Shown: one piece after another, positions 23,974-32,135 of the stretch
Numbering within the stretch: the first letter of the stretch is position 1
Layout: every line of letters starts with the position of its first letter
Assembly: GCA_028288285.1 (NCBI GenBank)
Contig: JAQBNZ010000205.1
Coordinates: 1-35,557, forward strand
Length of the DNA: 35,557 nucleotides
Direction of reading: 5' to 3'
From: Mucilaginibacter sp.
Lineage (GTDB): Bacteria; Bacteroidota; Bacteroidia; Sphingobacteriales; Sphingobacteriaceae
Translations under genes and position numbers: made by a program
The notes under the pieces: model-generated
What the model saw: only the letters and a program-made list of their open reading frames with translations
Database searches by the model: none
What the model was told of the DNA's origin: nothing

Positions 23974-25401
23974 TTAGATTGCATAACCTGTACTTTTTAA
24001 AATAAAATCCACGATTGGTGCCGGGTTTGGCAAACTGTGAGGATGGTGCTTAAAACCAGGCTTATGTATTATCGTAATGTTCCTATTAATTTTTTTTAGT
24101 TTTTGTTCAAAGAGCAGGGTATTATCCTGCGGTGATACCTCTTCGTCAGCATCTGCACATAAGATAAGTATGGGGTAATGGCCCTTGGCTATCCTTTTAA
24201 CTTTATCGACCGGACTACCTTTAAAATTTAAAATGTCATCATCGCTTTTCAATTGATAGTCTGCTTTAAATGCCAGAAACATTACATCTTTCACATCATC
24301 TTTATTAGTAAATTTCTTTGCCCATGACGGAATGTTCAGTAAAGGGTTGTCTACATAAACGCATGCCACCTTGTTTGGATTAGCCGCTGCCCAGTTGAAA
24401 ACGTAAACACCTCCGCGGCTCATCCCTTCCATAACCGCTTTTTTTGAAAGGCCGGATTGACCTAACAGGTCATAATATTTGTTCCAAATGCTAATGCTCT
24501 CGTCATTGCCCAAAAGTTCCGCCACATCACAGTAAACGATGTGGAACCCGCGCTGTAGAAGCGCAATATCGGTTTGCGGTTCATGTGCCCAAAAACGAGC
24601 ACGCCATATCCATGGATGACCTTCGGCGGCAAGTTTTGGCCGTACTACTTTGCATGAACGGCCTTCAAAAATGAAATCTGCGCATTCGTAGCTATAAAAA
24701 GACGATAGCTTTAACGGCAAATTGATGTTGTTGAATATATTATAAGCTTTATCACGCTTTTGTGTCAGTTCCGTATAAACTGCCGCTGCCATAATACCTG
24801 CACCTTCTTTGTTAGGGTGCAGTTTGTCTGAAAATAATTCCTCTTTGTTTATGAACGGTGTGTACATATCCAACAGTTCTATTTTTTCTGTATAGGCTAC
24901 CTGTTGTATCATTGGATTGATGCGTTTGGCGATCACCTCGCCCCAAATTTGGCTGGTATCTTTTACAAAAGACATCATTGCCGATAACATCAAGATCCTT
25001 GGATGGGAAGGAAGCTGTTTGAGTGATTTGATAAGGTCGCGGTAATCTCCATCAAACTCGTTAAAATGCGCACGATTGATGAGTTTGGCATCGTTACCGC
25101 CTAAATCAATGACGATGACATCCGGTAGATTGGAGCATACAGCTCTGTACTGTTTGGTATTCCAATAAGGCAGGTTGCCGTTGCGTGTTAGCGTTGCACC
25201 GCTTACACCGTAATTAGTCACTTTATAACCTGAACCGAGCATTTTTTGTAACTGTGCAGGGTAGCAGTTCTGTTCGCGGTTCTCTATGGTGGCCCCGTAG
25301 GTGATGCTGGCACCAATGCAAGCTACTTTCACCTGGCCGCAGGCGAGTATGTTTACAAACAGATTTAATACCACTATAAATAAAAATGACAGACTTTTCA
25401 T
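23974..25401 (-). CDS. Two-domain esterase: SGNH/GDSL hydrolase fused to alpha/beta hydrolase
   Basis: A 475-residue secreted protein (hydrophobic N-terminus to about C21; a weak lipobox is possible). Residues 24-215 are an SGNH hydrolase: block I IGASITYG with S32, block II YGVSGAT with G65, block III LGGND with N103, and block V SDKLHPN with D192 and H195. Residues about 230-475 form an alpha/beta hydrolase: nucleophile elbow GMSRGG with S328, acid candidate in CADADEEVSP, His in FKHHPHS. Both halves keep catalytic residues. Such enzymes usually remove acetyl or other ester groups from polysaccharides, so the protein may strip two kinds of ester. Last gene of the susCD operon, after a 98-nt gap holding a 13-bp hairpin. 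Confidence 0.85.
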   Translation of the reverse strand: MKSLSFLFIVVLNLFVNILACGQVKVACIGASITYGATIENREQNCYPAQLQKMLGSGYKVTNYGVSGATLTRNGNLPYWNTKQYRAVCSNLPDVIVIDLGGNDAKLINRAHFNEFDGDYRDLIKSLKQLPSHPRILMLSAMMSFVKDTSQIWGEVIAKRINPMIQQVAYTEKIELLDMYTPFINKEELFSDKLHPNKEGAGIMAAAVYTELTQKRDKAYNIFNNINLPLKLSSFYSYECADFIFEGRSCKVVRPKLAAEGHPWIWRARFWAHEPQTDIALLQRGFHIVYCDVAELLGNDESISIWNKYYDLLGQSGLSKKAVMEGMSRGGVYVFNWAAANPNKVACVYVDNPLLNIPSWAKKFTNKDDVKDVMFLAFKADYQLKSDDDILNFKGSPVDKVKRIAKGHYPILILCADADEEVSPQDNTLLFEQKLKKINRNITIIHKPGFKHHPHSLPNPAPIVDFILKSTGYAI

Positions 25402-25430
25402 AGTGCAATTTAACTAACTGATGAGCAATA

Positions 25431-25476
25431 ATTGCACCTATCAAAAGTGGCAAACTTTGGAAATGATAGGTGCAAT
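25431..25476 (-). promoter_or_regulatory. 13-bp perfect inverted repeat between the GH99-like and esterase genes
   Basis: ATTGCACCTATCA (25431-25443) and TGATAGGTGCAAT (25464-25476) are perfect complements. In the 20-nt loop AAAGT and ACTTT (minus strand) can add a second small stem. There is no U-tract. It could be an RNA stabiliser or processing site within the operon, or an operator. Confidence 0.65.
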
Positions 25477-25499
25477 CGTTGTTTTTATCGGTATGGCCT

Positions 25500-26648
25500 T
25501 TAGTTTATCTTAAATGCTATCCTTGTGATATCAAGAAAGTTATTGCCATAAGCCTCCGTCGGCTCTATCTGGCTGTCAACTGAATAATTATTAAATGAGT
25601 CAACAAAAATAAGTCCGCTCTTAGAAGCGTTCCGTTTGGCAACGTCCGTAAATTTCTTGTACCATGCGCCGTCATTAGTACGCTGAACGCTCAAATTAGT
25701 GTTGGTTGCATTAGCAATTTGGTAATTATATCCAGCCATAACGCATGGGATAAATTCCTGCCCCCAGGATTCCACCGTTGTTTTCCAATAGGCCCAGTTT
25801 TGGTCGCAAAACTGCGGAAAGCTCCAGTATCGGTCATTATCGCCATTTACATCTCCCATGTTAGCCTCATACATCGCATCCGTACAGTTTTGAAAGCGAT
25901 AATAAAAACGTGCCGGCGGCGACCATTTGTCCTGCATACCTACAATGTACAGATCAAACCCAAGGGTTTTTAAATTGTCACGTAATTGTTTATAGAGTGC
26001 AATGTTATCGTTTGAATTTAAATCCTGTGCACGATTGATGATGATGAGATATTTGCCATTTACCTTTTGGTAATTGCTTTTGGTCATCCAGTATGATAGC
26101 CTTTTAAAATCGTTATAAAAACCTAACAATTTTGCCGCATTACTTTCTAAGGTTACAGTATTGGAAATGCCCAATGTACCTGTATTTAGGTTATAAGAAA
26201 TTGCAAAACCCATTTTAGAAGAATTAGCCGCATTCAAAAACGATACGATAGTATTGGAGTCGACCTTAAAATTATTATTGTCCATTGTAGGAGACCGTAC
26301 CGAAAAGACAAAGTAGTCTATTTTAGCTGTTGCCGCATTGGCTACGTGCACATCCATTATCTCAGGCTTAAGTATGGGGGCGGCAGAAGTACCCACACTT
26401 GGAAAACCGTTACTATAAAAATATGGACCAGGTCCGCCTACGCTAGGCTTTTGAGTAACCGCAGTATTAAACGAAGTGAACGTATAATAAAAAGCGCCAA
26501 CGGTATAATTTTTGGTAGCCGGCACGTCAGGTACGGTATAATTCAGAAAACTATCTTCGGGACCAGGGGCCTTTTTTGAGCACGAATACAGGCTTACCAT
26601 TACAAATAAAGCTATCCAGCCGTATTTAAATATATTTTTACTTTTCAT
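25500..26648 (-). CDS. GH99/GH71-like surface lipoprotein, catalytic glutamates apparently missing
   Basis: A 382-residue lipoprotein (lipobox LYS before C23). The layout follows GH99/GH71/WbsX-type barrels: VGAFYYTFTSFN near residue 50, the SNYQKVNGKYLIIINRAQ segment near 190, EFIPCVMAGYN, and a C-terminal SFNNYSVDSQIEPTEAYG (351-368). In GH99 endo-mannosidases this last motif reads, from memory, SFNEWHEGTQIEP, with the two catalytic Glu at the first and second E. Here those places are N354 and V357. It starts 22 nt after susD, where surface glycan-binding lipoproteins are usually encoded, so a binding role is a reasonable inference. The remote-family assignment is by motif resemblance and is moderately certain. 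Confidence 0.68.
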   Translation of the reverse strand: MKSKNIFKYGWIALFVMVSLYSCSKKAPGPEDSFLNYTVPDVPATKNYTVGAFYYTFTSFNTAVTQKPSVGGPGPYFYSNGFPSVGTSAAPILKPEIMDVHVANAATAKIDYFVFSVRSPTMDNNNFKVDSNTIVSFLNAANSSKMGFAISYNLNTGTLGISNTVTLESNAAKLLGFYNDFKRLSYWMTKSNYQKVNGKYLIIINRAQDLNSNDNIALYKQLRDNLKTLGFDLYIVGMQDKWSPPARFYYRFQNCTDAMYEANMGDVNGDNDRYWSFPQFCDQNWAYWKTTVESWGQEFIPCVMAGYNYQIANATNTNLSVQRTNDGAWYKKFTDVAKRNASKSGLIFVDSFNNYSVDSQIEPTEAYGNNFLDITRIAFKIN

Positions 26649-26670
26649 GTCTAATTTTTTTCTTCTTCTG

Positions 26671-28413
26671 TTAATAAGTGGACAATACGGTGTATTTTAT
26701 TCCTGCAGCGGTGAGATCCTCAATGTTTGGTCCGTACCATTTTTGCACAAAAGTTTGATCATAAAATGGCAAAACCTTGGTCCAGTCTATCGGTGTATAA
26801 GCAGGTTCTATTTTCAGTCGGGTGTTAATTTGATCAGGCCCGCCTAATAGTTTTAATCCATTAATGTAACCAGTCGGATTAACGGTCGCTTCAGTACTTT
26901 GAGGATAGGTAAAGCGGTCCGGAAGGTTAAGATAAGGGGTGGTTATTCCAGTCACCGTTCCAGGGGCTGTGTGAGGTGGCAATACCAGGTTTTGTGTACG
27001 TCTTTGCAGTAACCAGGCTTCAAACCCGCCATCATCAAAATAATTCATCCACTGCTGTATCCATATTTTAGTTAGATTATTTGCAGGAATGCTGGTATTG
27101 ATAAAACCAAGGTCATAATTAAAACCACGTCCCGCAGTTCCCCATTTAATTCCATTTTGGTTTTGATAAGCAGTAGCCTGCGGCTGAGTTAGACCCCAAA
27201 AAGCAAAATTTGCATTAATCCCAGCATAATAGTAGGCGTCAGGTGTTAGTGCGCCGCCATATCCCTTTAAGCTGGCCTCAGCCTTCATAAAGCACACTTC
27301 AGCGTAGGTCATGATATAAAATGGGCGGTTTTGCGCTGTTAAAGCTGTTTGGAGTGTGCTGTAATTCTTTGGCACCTGTGCACCATTAAAGGGAGAGACA
27401 CCAGTCGGATCTGCCGGGGAAGTCAAACTCCAGTTGGGGAGTACACTGAACGATTTTGGCTGTCCAAGATGTGGTATAGGGTAAGAAACAATATAATGCA
27501 ACGCGCTCTTTGTACTGGTTAACGTGTCTGTAATGTTAAAAGGTGTTGCCGCTTTCAGGAAATAGGCATCTATCCTGGGATCTTTATAGGAACGGAAATA
27601 GGTGAACAGGTAATCACTCATTACCGGTGCTCCGGTACCAAGAAAGGATGTTCCCTGGACCAACTGCACATTATACTGAGACTGACTGCCTACTGCTGTG
27701 CCGTAATTTAGTTTGGGATCGTCGGCATCAGAACTGATCAGATTGCTTTCATTCGCCATCACCTCTTTGATAGCCGCCGCCGCCACCTCAGGTAAATTAA
27801 CCTGACAAGTTAAAGCGGTACGCAGCCTGAGGGAATTAGCGAACTTAATCCATTTACTCATGTCTCCTGCAAAAATCGGATCGGAGGTGAATGGATCCCC
27901 GCCGGTTATTTTGATTGCCGCGGCATCGGCCTTTAACCTTGACAGTAATGAAGTGTAAATGGTGTTCTCATCGTCGTATTCCACGGCCGGATTACTCGTG
28001 TCACCCATGTGACTGTAAGGCACCGGACCATAAGTACCGACCAGGTAGGCGTATATATAACATTCCCAAATATCTGTGATAGCCATACGGTTAACATATG
28101 CCGTGTTGCCTCCGTAAAGCTTTTTCAACTGAGTGGTATTACCCAGTGCATTGACATACATTGTGCTCCAGATACCATCTTCTCCAACGTTATACCGGCC
28201 CGAAGGATCAACTAAATGAGAGTATTCCCAAAGTGTTCTGATATTGTTTAGCTCAAAACGGTTAATGGTCGCTAAAAACACGCCAGGTAACACCGCTTCG
28301 GGTTCCGCAGCTAAAAACGAGCCTGGATTCGTATTAATTTTAGGGAAGTTTTTTGTACACGCTACTGTAATCATAGACAACAGCACGGCTAAATAAATAA
28401 TTTTCTTTTTCAT
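26671..28413 (-). CDS. SusD/RagB-family outer-membrane lipoprotein (SusD-like_2 type)
   Basis: A 580-residue lipoprotein (lipobox TVA before C19). KNFPKINTNPGSFLAAEPEAVLPGVFLATINRFE is typical of the SusD_2 subgroup; the TPR-rich remainder includes TYAEVCFMKAEASLKGYGG and a C-terminal loop with a Gly-rich region. SusD proteins form the lid of the SusC barrel and bind the glycan at the cell surface. It begins 4 nt after the susC stop, so translation is likely coupled. Confidence 0.95.
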   Translation of the reverse strand: MKKKIIYLAVLLSMITVACTKNFPKINTNPGSFLAAEPEAVLPGVFLATINRFELNNIRTLWEYSHLVDPSGRYNVGEDGIWSTMYVNALGNTTQLKKLYGGNTAYVNRMAITDIWECYIYAYLVGTYGPVPYSHMGDTSNPAVEYDDENTIYTSLLSRLKADAAAIKITGGDPFTSDPIFAGDMSKWIKFANSLRLRTALTCQVNLPEVAAAAIKEVMANESNLISSDADDPKLNYGTAVGSQSQYNVQLVQGTSFLGTGAPVMSDYLFTYFRSYKDPRIDAYFLKAATPFNITDTLTSTKSALHYIVSYPIPHLGQPKSFSVLPNWSLTSPADPTGVSPFNGAQVPKNYSTLQTALTAQNRPFYIMTYAEVCFMKAEASLKGYGGALTPDAYYYAGINANFAFWGLTQPQATAYQNQNGIKWGTAGRGFNYDLGFINTSIPANNLTKIWIQQWMNYFDDGGFEAWLLQRRTQNLVLPPHTAPGTVTGITTPYLNLPDRFTYPQSTEATVNPTGYINGLKLLGGPDQINTRLKIEPAYTPIDWTKVLPFYDQTFVQKWYGPNIEDLTAAGIKYTVLSTY

Positions 28414-28417
28414 GATA

Positions 28418-31400
28418 TTATAATGAAAATTTTAAGTCAAGACCATAAGTTGCATACGGTAAGGAACCGCCTTGTTCAATTCCCTGAGCGTTCCCTGAGA
28501 ATGCAGCTGATTCCGGATCAATGCCTTTTGGAGTATTCTGAAATATTGTCCAAATGTTTCGGCCTACTGCTGAAATGCTGGCCGTCCTGAACAAGGTTCC
28601 TTTCAACAACCTTGGAGAAAATGCGTAGGTCAGAATCACCTGGGTAAGCTTCACATACGAGGCATCATAGGTATAAAGATGAGATACGTGACTGGTTTGC
28701 TGCCAATAAGTTTGTGGGGATATGTAGACATTATTTGGCTTAGTCAAATCAGCGATATAAAATCCATTGGCATCTTTTATTGGATTTCCCTTGGCATCTA
28801 CAACGGGGAAATAACCGGGGTAAATAGACCCTTTAACGCGGTTGTCGGGATAAACCTTATTTAAAATCGAAGTTAATCCTGCCCGCTCATTGGCATTCTC
28901 ACCCAAAACACCATCGCTGAACAGGTATTCGGCTCGCCCGCCAGTGGTTGCAGCTGCTACCCCGGCTACATAGTTCCGAAAGTTGGTGCCCGAATATAAA
29001 GAACCGCCGATGCGCGCCGATGCTAAAAAGTTGAAACTAAATTGTTTATACCTAAATGTCGAGCCAAATGACATTAGTGCCCTGGGGCTTGCATACCCGG
29101 CAATAGGTACATAACCAGCGATTGCTGAGGTATAGAATGGTATGCCTGATATTGGGTTGATGATTGCATAACCGGCTGAAGAATATTGCTGATCTTCCGC
29201 TCTCAATACACCCAAAGATTTACCCACCTCTGCATAATTAAATACGGTACCGGTCCTTCCAAGTTGTACCTGGGAAATGCCAGGAGTTAAAGCAACGACT
29301 AAATTACGATTTACCGAAAAATTGTAAACGGCATCCCAGCTAAAGTTTTTAGACTTTATTGGTGTTCCTGACAAAGTAACTTCCAGTCCTTTATTCTGAA
29401 CTTTCCCCGCATTGATGATCTGTGTAGAATAGCCAAACTCTGGTGGGGTAGAAGGTGTTAACAACTGGTTAACCGTGCTTGATTTATAGACGTCAGCATC
29501 TAATGACAACCGGTTGTTAAGGAAGTGAAGTTCCACACCCAATTCGGTAGAGGTGGTGAGTTCAGGCTTCAGGCTACTGTTTTTTAACTGGGTATCAAAT
29601 GTTAAAAAGCTAACGCCATTAAGCACACCCGAAGAGTTAAACGCATTATATAAGTTATAAGGATTGGTATCATTACCTACACGGGCAATTGATGCCCGGA
29701 TTTTACCAAAACTCAATACGCTTTGCGGTATGCTTTTCCAAAGTTCGGTAAATACAAAGCTACCACTTACCGAAGGATAAAAGAACGAGGCGTTTGCCAC
29801 AGGCAAAGTTGACGACCAATCGTTACGTCCGGTAATGTCAACGTATAAAAAATCTTTGTAACCGATACTTGCCAAGCCGTACACGGAGTTCACCTGCGAA
29901 CGTGAAAAACTTTCATTGGCAGATATTACGCTGGCATTATTTGTTAAGCTTCTCACATCATGTACCAGCAGCTGATTCGTGCTCGCGCTTGTATTATAAT
30001 AGTTGGTAGAACGGAGGTTCCCGCCCAGATTGGCAACAATAGAAAAGTTTTTGAGATGTTTATTATATGTAAATAATCCCTCACTGTTCCATACCCTGTT
30101 ATTTTGCTGGAATTCAGAATAAGATCCGTTAATATTGGTCAATGAACCTTTCTGAATAAAAGTATACCTGTTTCCCCAAAGCAGATTTCCTGATTCCTGT
30201 GCTCTAAAGCTCAGATCTTTGGTTAACTGGATTGTTAGCGTTGCGCCACCAATCATGGTGTTATGAACATCATTGTTGCCGTTCTCATTTATATCCCAAT
30301 ATGGATTTTCGATACCGGTTGAGCCTCCGCTTTTAAAGGCATTGCCGAAGGCATCTTTCCAGGGTTTCAGGCTACTCAAAGGTATGCTGAGCACCGCCTG
30401 GTTGAAATAATTGAACGGATTAGCAGGGTCCTCGTTACGATAGGTCCTGTTTGTAACTGATTCCTGTATGTATTGTAAACGCGTTTCCACCTTCATCCAT
30501 GGAGTAAAATTCCGGCTCACATTTAGCTGGAAATTATTTTTTTGAACCAGATTCTGTTTGTCGATAACATCAGTTCCGTCAGCACGGGTGTATGAAAAAC
30601 GCATAGATGATTTATCGTCCGCATTGCTGATCGAAATGTTCTGGGCGGACTGACTACCAGTTTTAAATAAAGTGTTAACGCTGTTGGGTTGAGGCGAGTA
30701 AGTAATTAGCTGACCACTTGTAGAAAGATAGGGCTGACCAAGCAGCACTGTACCCCAGTTACGACCTCCACCGCTTCCTGCCTGTATAACTCCCTGCCCA
30801 GGAGTTCCAACAAGAGTTCCGTTCAGCCTGCCGCTGCCGCCTTCTCCGTATTCGTACTGATAGTCTGGATACTGTAAGACATGCGAAGCCATATAATTGC
30901 CATTATAAGTAATTCCTAATCCGGAGTTTTTCTTTCCTTTTTTTGTAGTGATTAGTATTGCGCCGTTTGCTGCTTTTGATCCGTACAGGGCAGCAGCGTT
31001 AGGACCTTTCAATACTGAAATGCTTTCAATATCATCCGGATTTAAATCCGCCGCGTTGTTGCCATAATCAAGGTTACCAACTTGGCCATTTGAGTCATTG
31101 TTGTCAATCGGCACACCATCAACCACCCATAATGGCTGATTGTTGCCTGTAATTGAATTAGCTCCCCTTAACTGGACCCTTGTTGATCCTGTAGGCTGGC
31201 CGCTTGTTGTTAGCTGCAAGCCAGAAACCTTACCGTCTAACAAGTCAGTAATGTTGTTGGCTCTTGCTTCTGTCATCTCATTAACATTTACTCCTTGTTG
31301 GGCATACCCCAACGAAGCCTTTTTTCTTGAGATATTAAGAGAGGTAATCACGACCTCTTCCATCTGCGTAGAAATAAGTTCCATCTTTACGTCAACGGAG

Positions 31401-31672
31401 GTTTTACCCTGAATACTGATTTCTTTGGGTCTGTATCCGATAAATGTAAATACAAGCGTATTGCCCTGTGTACCGCTTGCATCTATACTGAAATTACCGC
31501 CCGGATTAGTTACGTTACGCCGCTGGGTCCCCTGCAGCGTAACTGAAACACCTGGCATCGGGGCACCGTTTTCATCGGTCACTTTACCCCTAATGGTATG
31601 ATTTTGTGCATAGCAGCTTAATGCTACGAACCAAACCATCAAAAAATTACATAGAAGTTTCTTCATGCTCAT
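28418..31672 (-). CDS. SusC/RagA-family TonB-dependent outer-membrane transporter
   Basis: A 1084-residue barrel protein with signal peptide (LLCNFLMVWFVALSCYAQ). After it come a carboxypeptidase-regulatory-like domain (IRGKVTDENGAPMPGVSVTL, about 27-105), the plug (NNITDLLDGKVSGLQL.. and LKGPNAAALYGSKAANGAI, about 115-245) and a beta barrel ending in a terminal aromatic-type strand (YGLDLKFSL). There is no N-terminal STN domain, so it is probably not coupled to an anti-sigma factor. It imports oligosaccharides with SusD. First gene of the minus-strand arm. ATG 31672 is used; ATG 31666 is an alternative two codons in. Confidence 0.95.
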   Translation of the reverse strand: MSMKKLLCNFLMVWFVALSCYAQNHTIRGKVTDENGAPMPGVSVTLQGTQRRNVTNPGGNFSIDASGTQGNTLVFTFIGYRPKEISIQGKTSVDVKMELISTQMEEVVITSLNISRKKASLGYAQQGVNVNEMTEARANNITDLLDGKVSGLQLTTSGQPTGSTRVQLRGANSITGNNQPLWVVDGVPIDNNDSNGQVGNLDYGNNAADLNPDDIESISVLKGPNAAALYGSKAANGAILITTKKGKKNSGLGITYNGNYMASHVLQYPDYQYEYGEGGSGRLNGTLVGTPGQGVIQAGSGGGRNWGTVLLGQPYLSTSGQLITYSPQPNSVNTLFKTGSQSAQNISISNADDKSSMRFSYTRADGTDVIDKQNLVQKNNFQLNVSRNFTPWMKVETRLQYIQESVTNRTYRNEDPANPFNYFNQAVLSIPLSSLKPWKDAFGNAFKSGGSTGIENPYWDINENGNNDVHNTMIGGATLTIQLTKDLSFRAQESGNLLWGNRYTFIQKGSLTNINGSYSEFQQNNRVWNSEGLFTYNKHLKNFSIVANLGGNLRSTNYYNTSASTNQLLVHDVRSLTNNASVISANESFSRSQVNSVYGLASIGYKDFLYVDITGRNDWSSTLPVANASFFYPSVSGSFVFTELWKSIPQSVLSFGKIRASIARVGNDTNPYNLYNAFNSSGVLNGVSFLTFDTQLKNSSLKPELTTSTELGVELHFLNNRLSLDADVYKSSTVNQLLTPSTPPEFGYSTQIINAGKVQNKGLEVTLSGTPIKSKNFSWDAVYNFSVNRNLVVALTPGISQVQLGRTGTVFNYAEVGKSLGVLRAEDQQYSSAGYAIINPISGIPFYTSAIAGYVPIAGYASPRALMSFGSTFRYKQFSFNFLASARIGGSLYSGTNFRNYVAGVAAATTGGRAEYLFSDGVLGENANERAGLTSILNKVYPDNRVKGSIYPGYFPVVDAKGNPIKDANGFYIADLTKPNNVYISPQTYWQQTSHVSHLYTYDASYVKLTQVILTYAFSPRLLKGTLFRTASISAVGRNIWTIFQNTPKGIDPESAAFSGNAQGIEQGGSLPYATYGLDLKFSL

Positions 31673-31714
31673 TTAGATTGGTTAAAAAATTGGTTTATTT
31701 GGTTTATAAGCTTA

Positions 31715-31758
31715 CGAAGTAAGAAAATGGCCTTAACAGAACCTTAAGGATTCCTTAA
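31715..31758 (-). promoter_or_regulatory. Operator/promoter of susC: three TTAAGG hexamers at 11-bp pitch
   Basis: On the minus strand TTAAGG occurs at 31758-31753, 31747-31742 and 31736-31731, identical hexamers with 5-bp spacers. After a 9-bp gap (CCATTTTCT) comes TACTTCG (31721-31715), a -7-like element, 43 nt before the susC start. There is no -33 TTTG in the usual place; the repeats occupy it. The GH2 gene has the same layout. Confidence 0.72.
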
Positions 31759-31819
31759 TAAATCAAGAATAGTAAATAAAGTACCTTTTTAATTTTATGA
31801 ATTTTAGTGCCGGGATTAA

Positions 31820-31848
31820 TTGGTATTATCTTGGTCAACATATATTTG
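31820..31848 (+). promoter_or_regulatory. Distal promoter candidate facing the regulator gene
   Basis: TTG (31820-31822), 18 bp, then TATATTTG (31841-31848): an exact match to the Bacteroidota consensus. It would give a leader of about 280 nt before the regulator, or a separate short RNA. Confidence 0.5.
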
Positions 31849-32021
31849 AACTGTAAACATCAGCAAAGATTTTTTCATGAGGAAGTAAAGTTCCTAATAG
31901 CTCATGTTACTAATTAAATGCATTTTTGATCAACATGTATCAATAAAACAATTCACACAGAAATTTATCCTTTATTTATGAATGGTTTAAGGTTGCAATG
32001 TAATATGGGGTGGGGAATACA

Positions 32022-32050
32022 TTGTGAAAAGTTTTATTCTGTTATCTTTG
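32022..32050 (+). promoter_or_regulatory. Proximal promoter of the regulator gene
   Basis: TTG (32022-32024), 18 bp, then TATCTTTG (32043-32050), a consensus promoter. The start site near 32057 gives a leader of about 80 nt before the ATG at 32136. Confidence 0.6.
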
Positions 32051-32135
32051 ATTAAAAGATATCGTAGTATTATAAGCTTAAGTCGTGGAATAACCACACG
32101 AACAATTTAGTACATTTTTGCAGTTACCTGATGTT

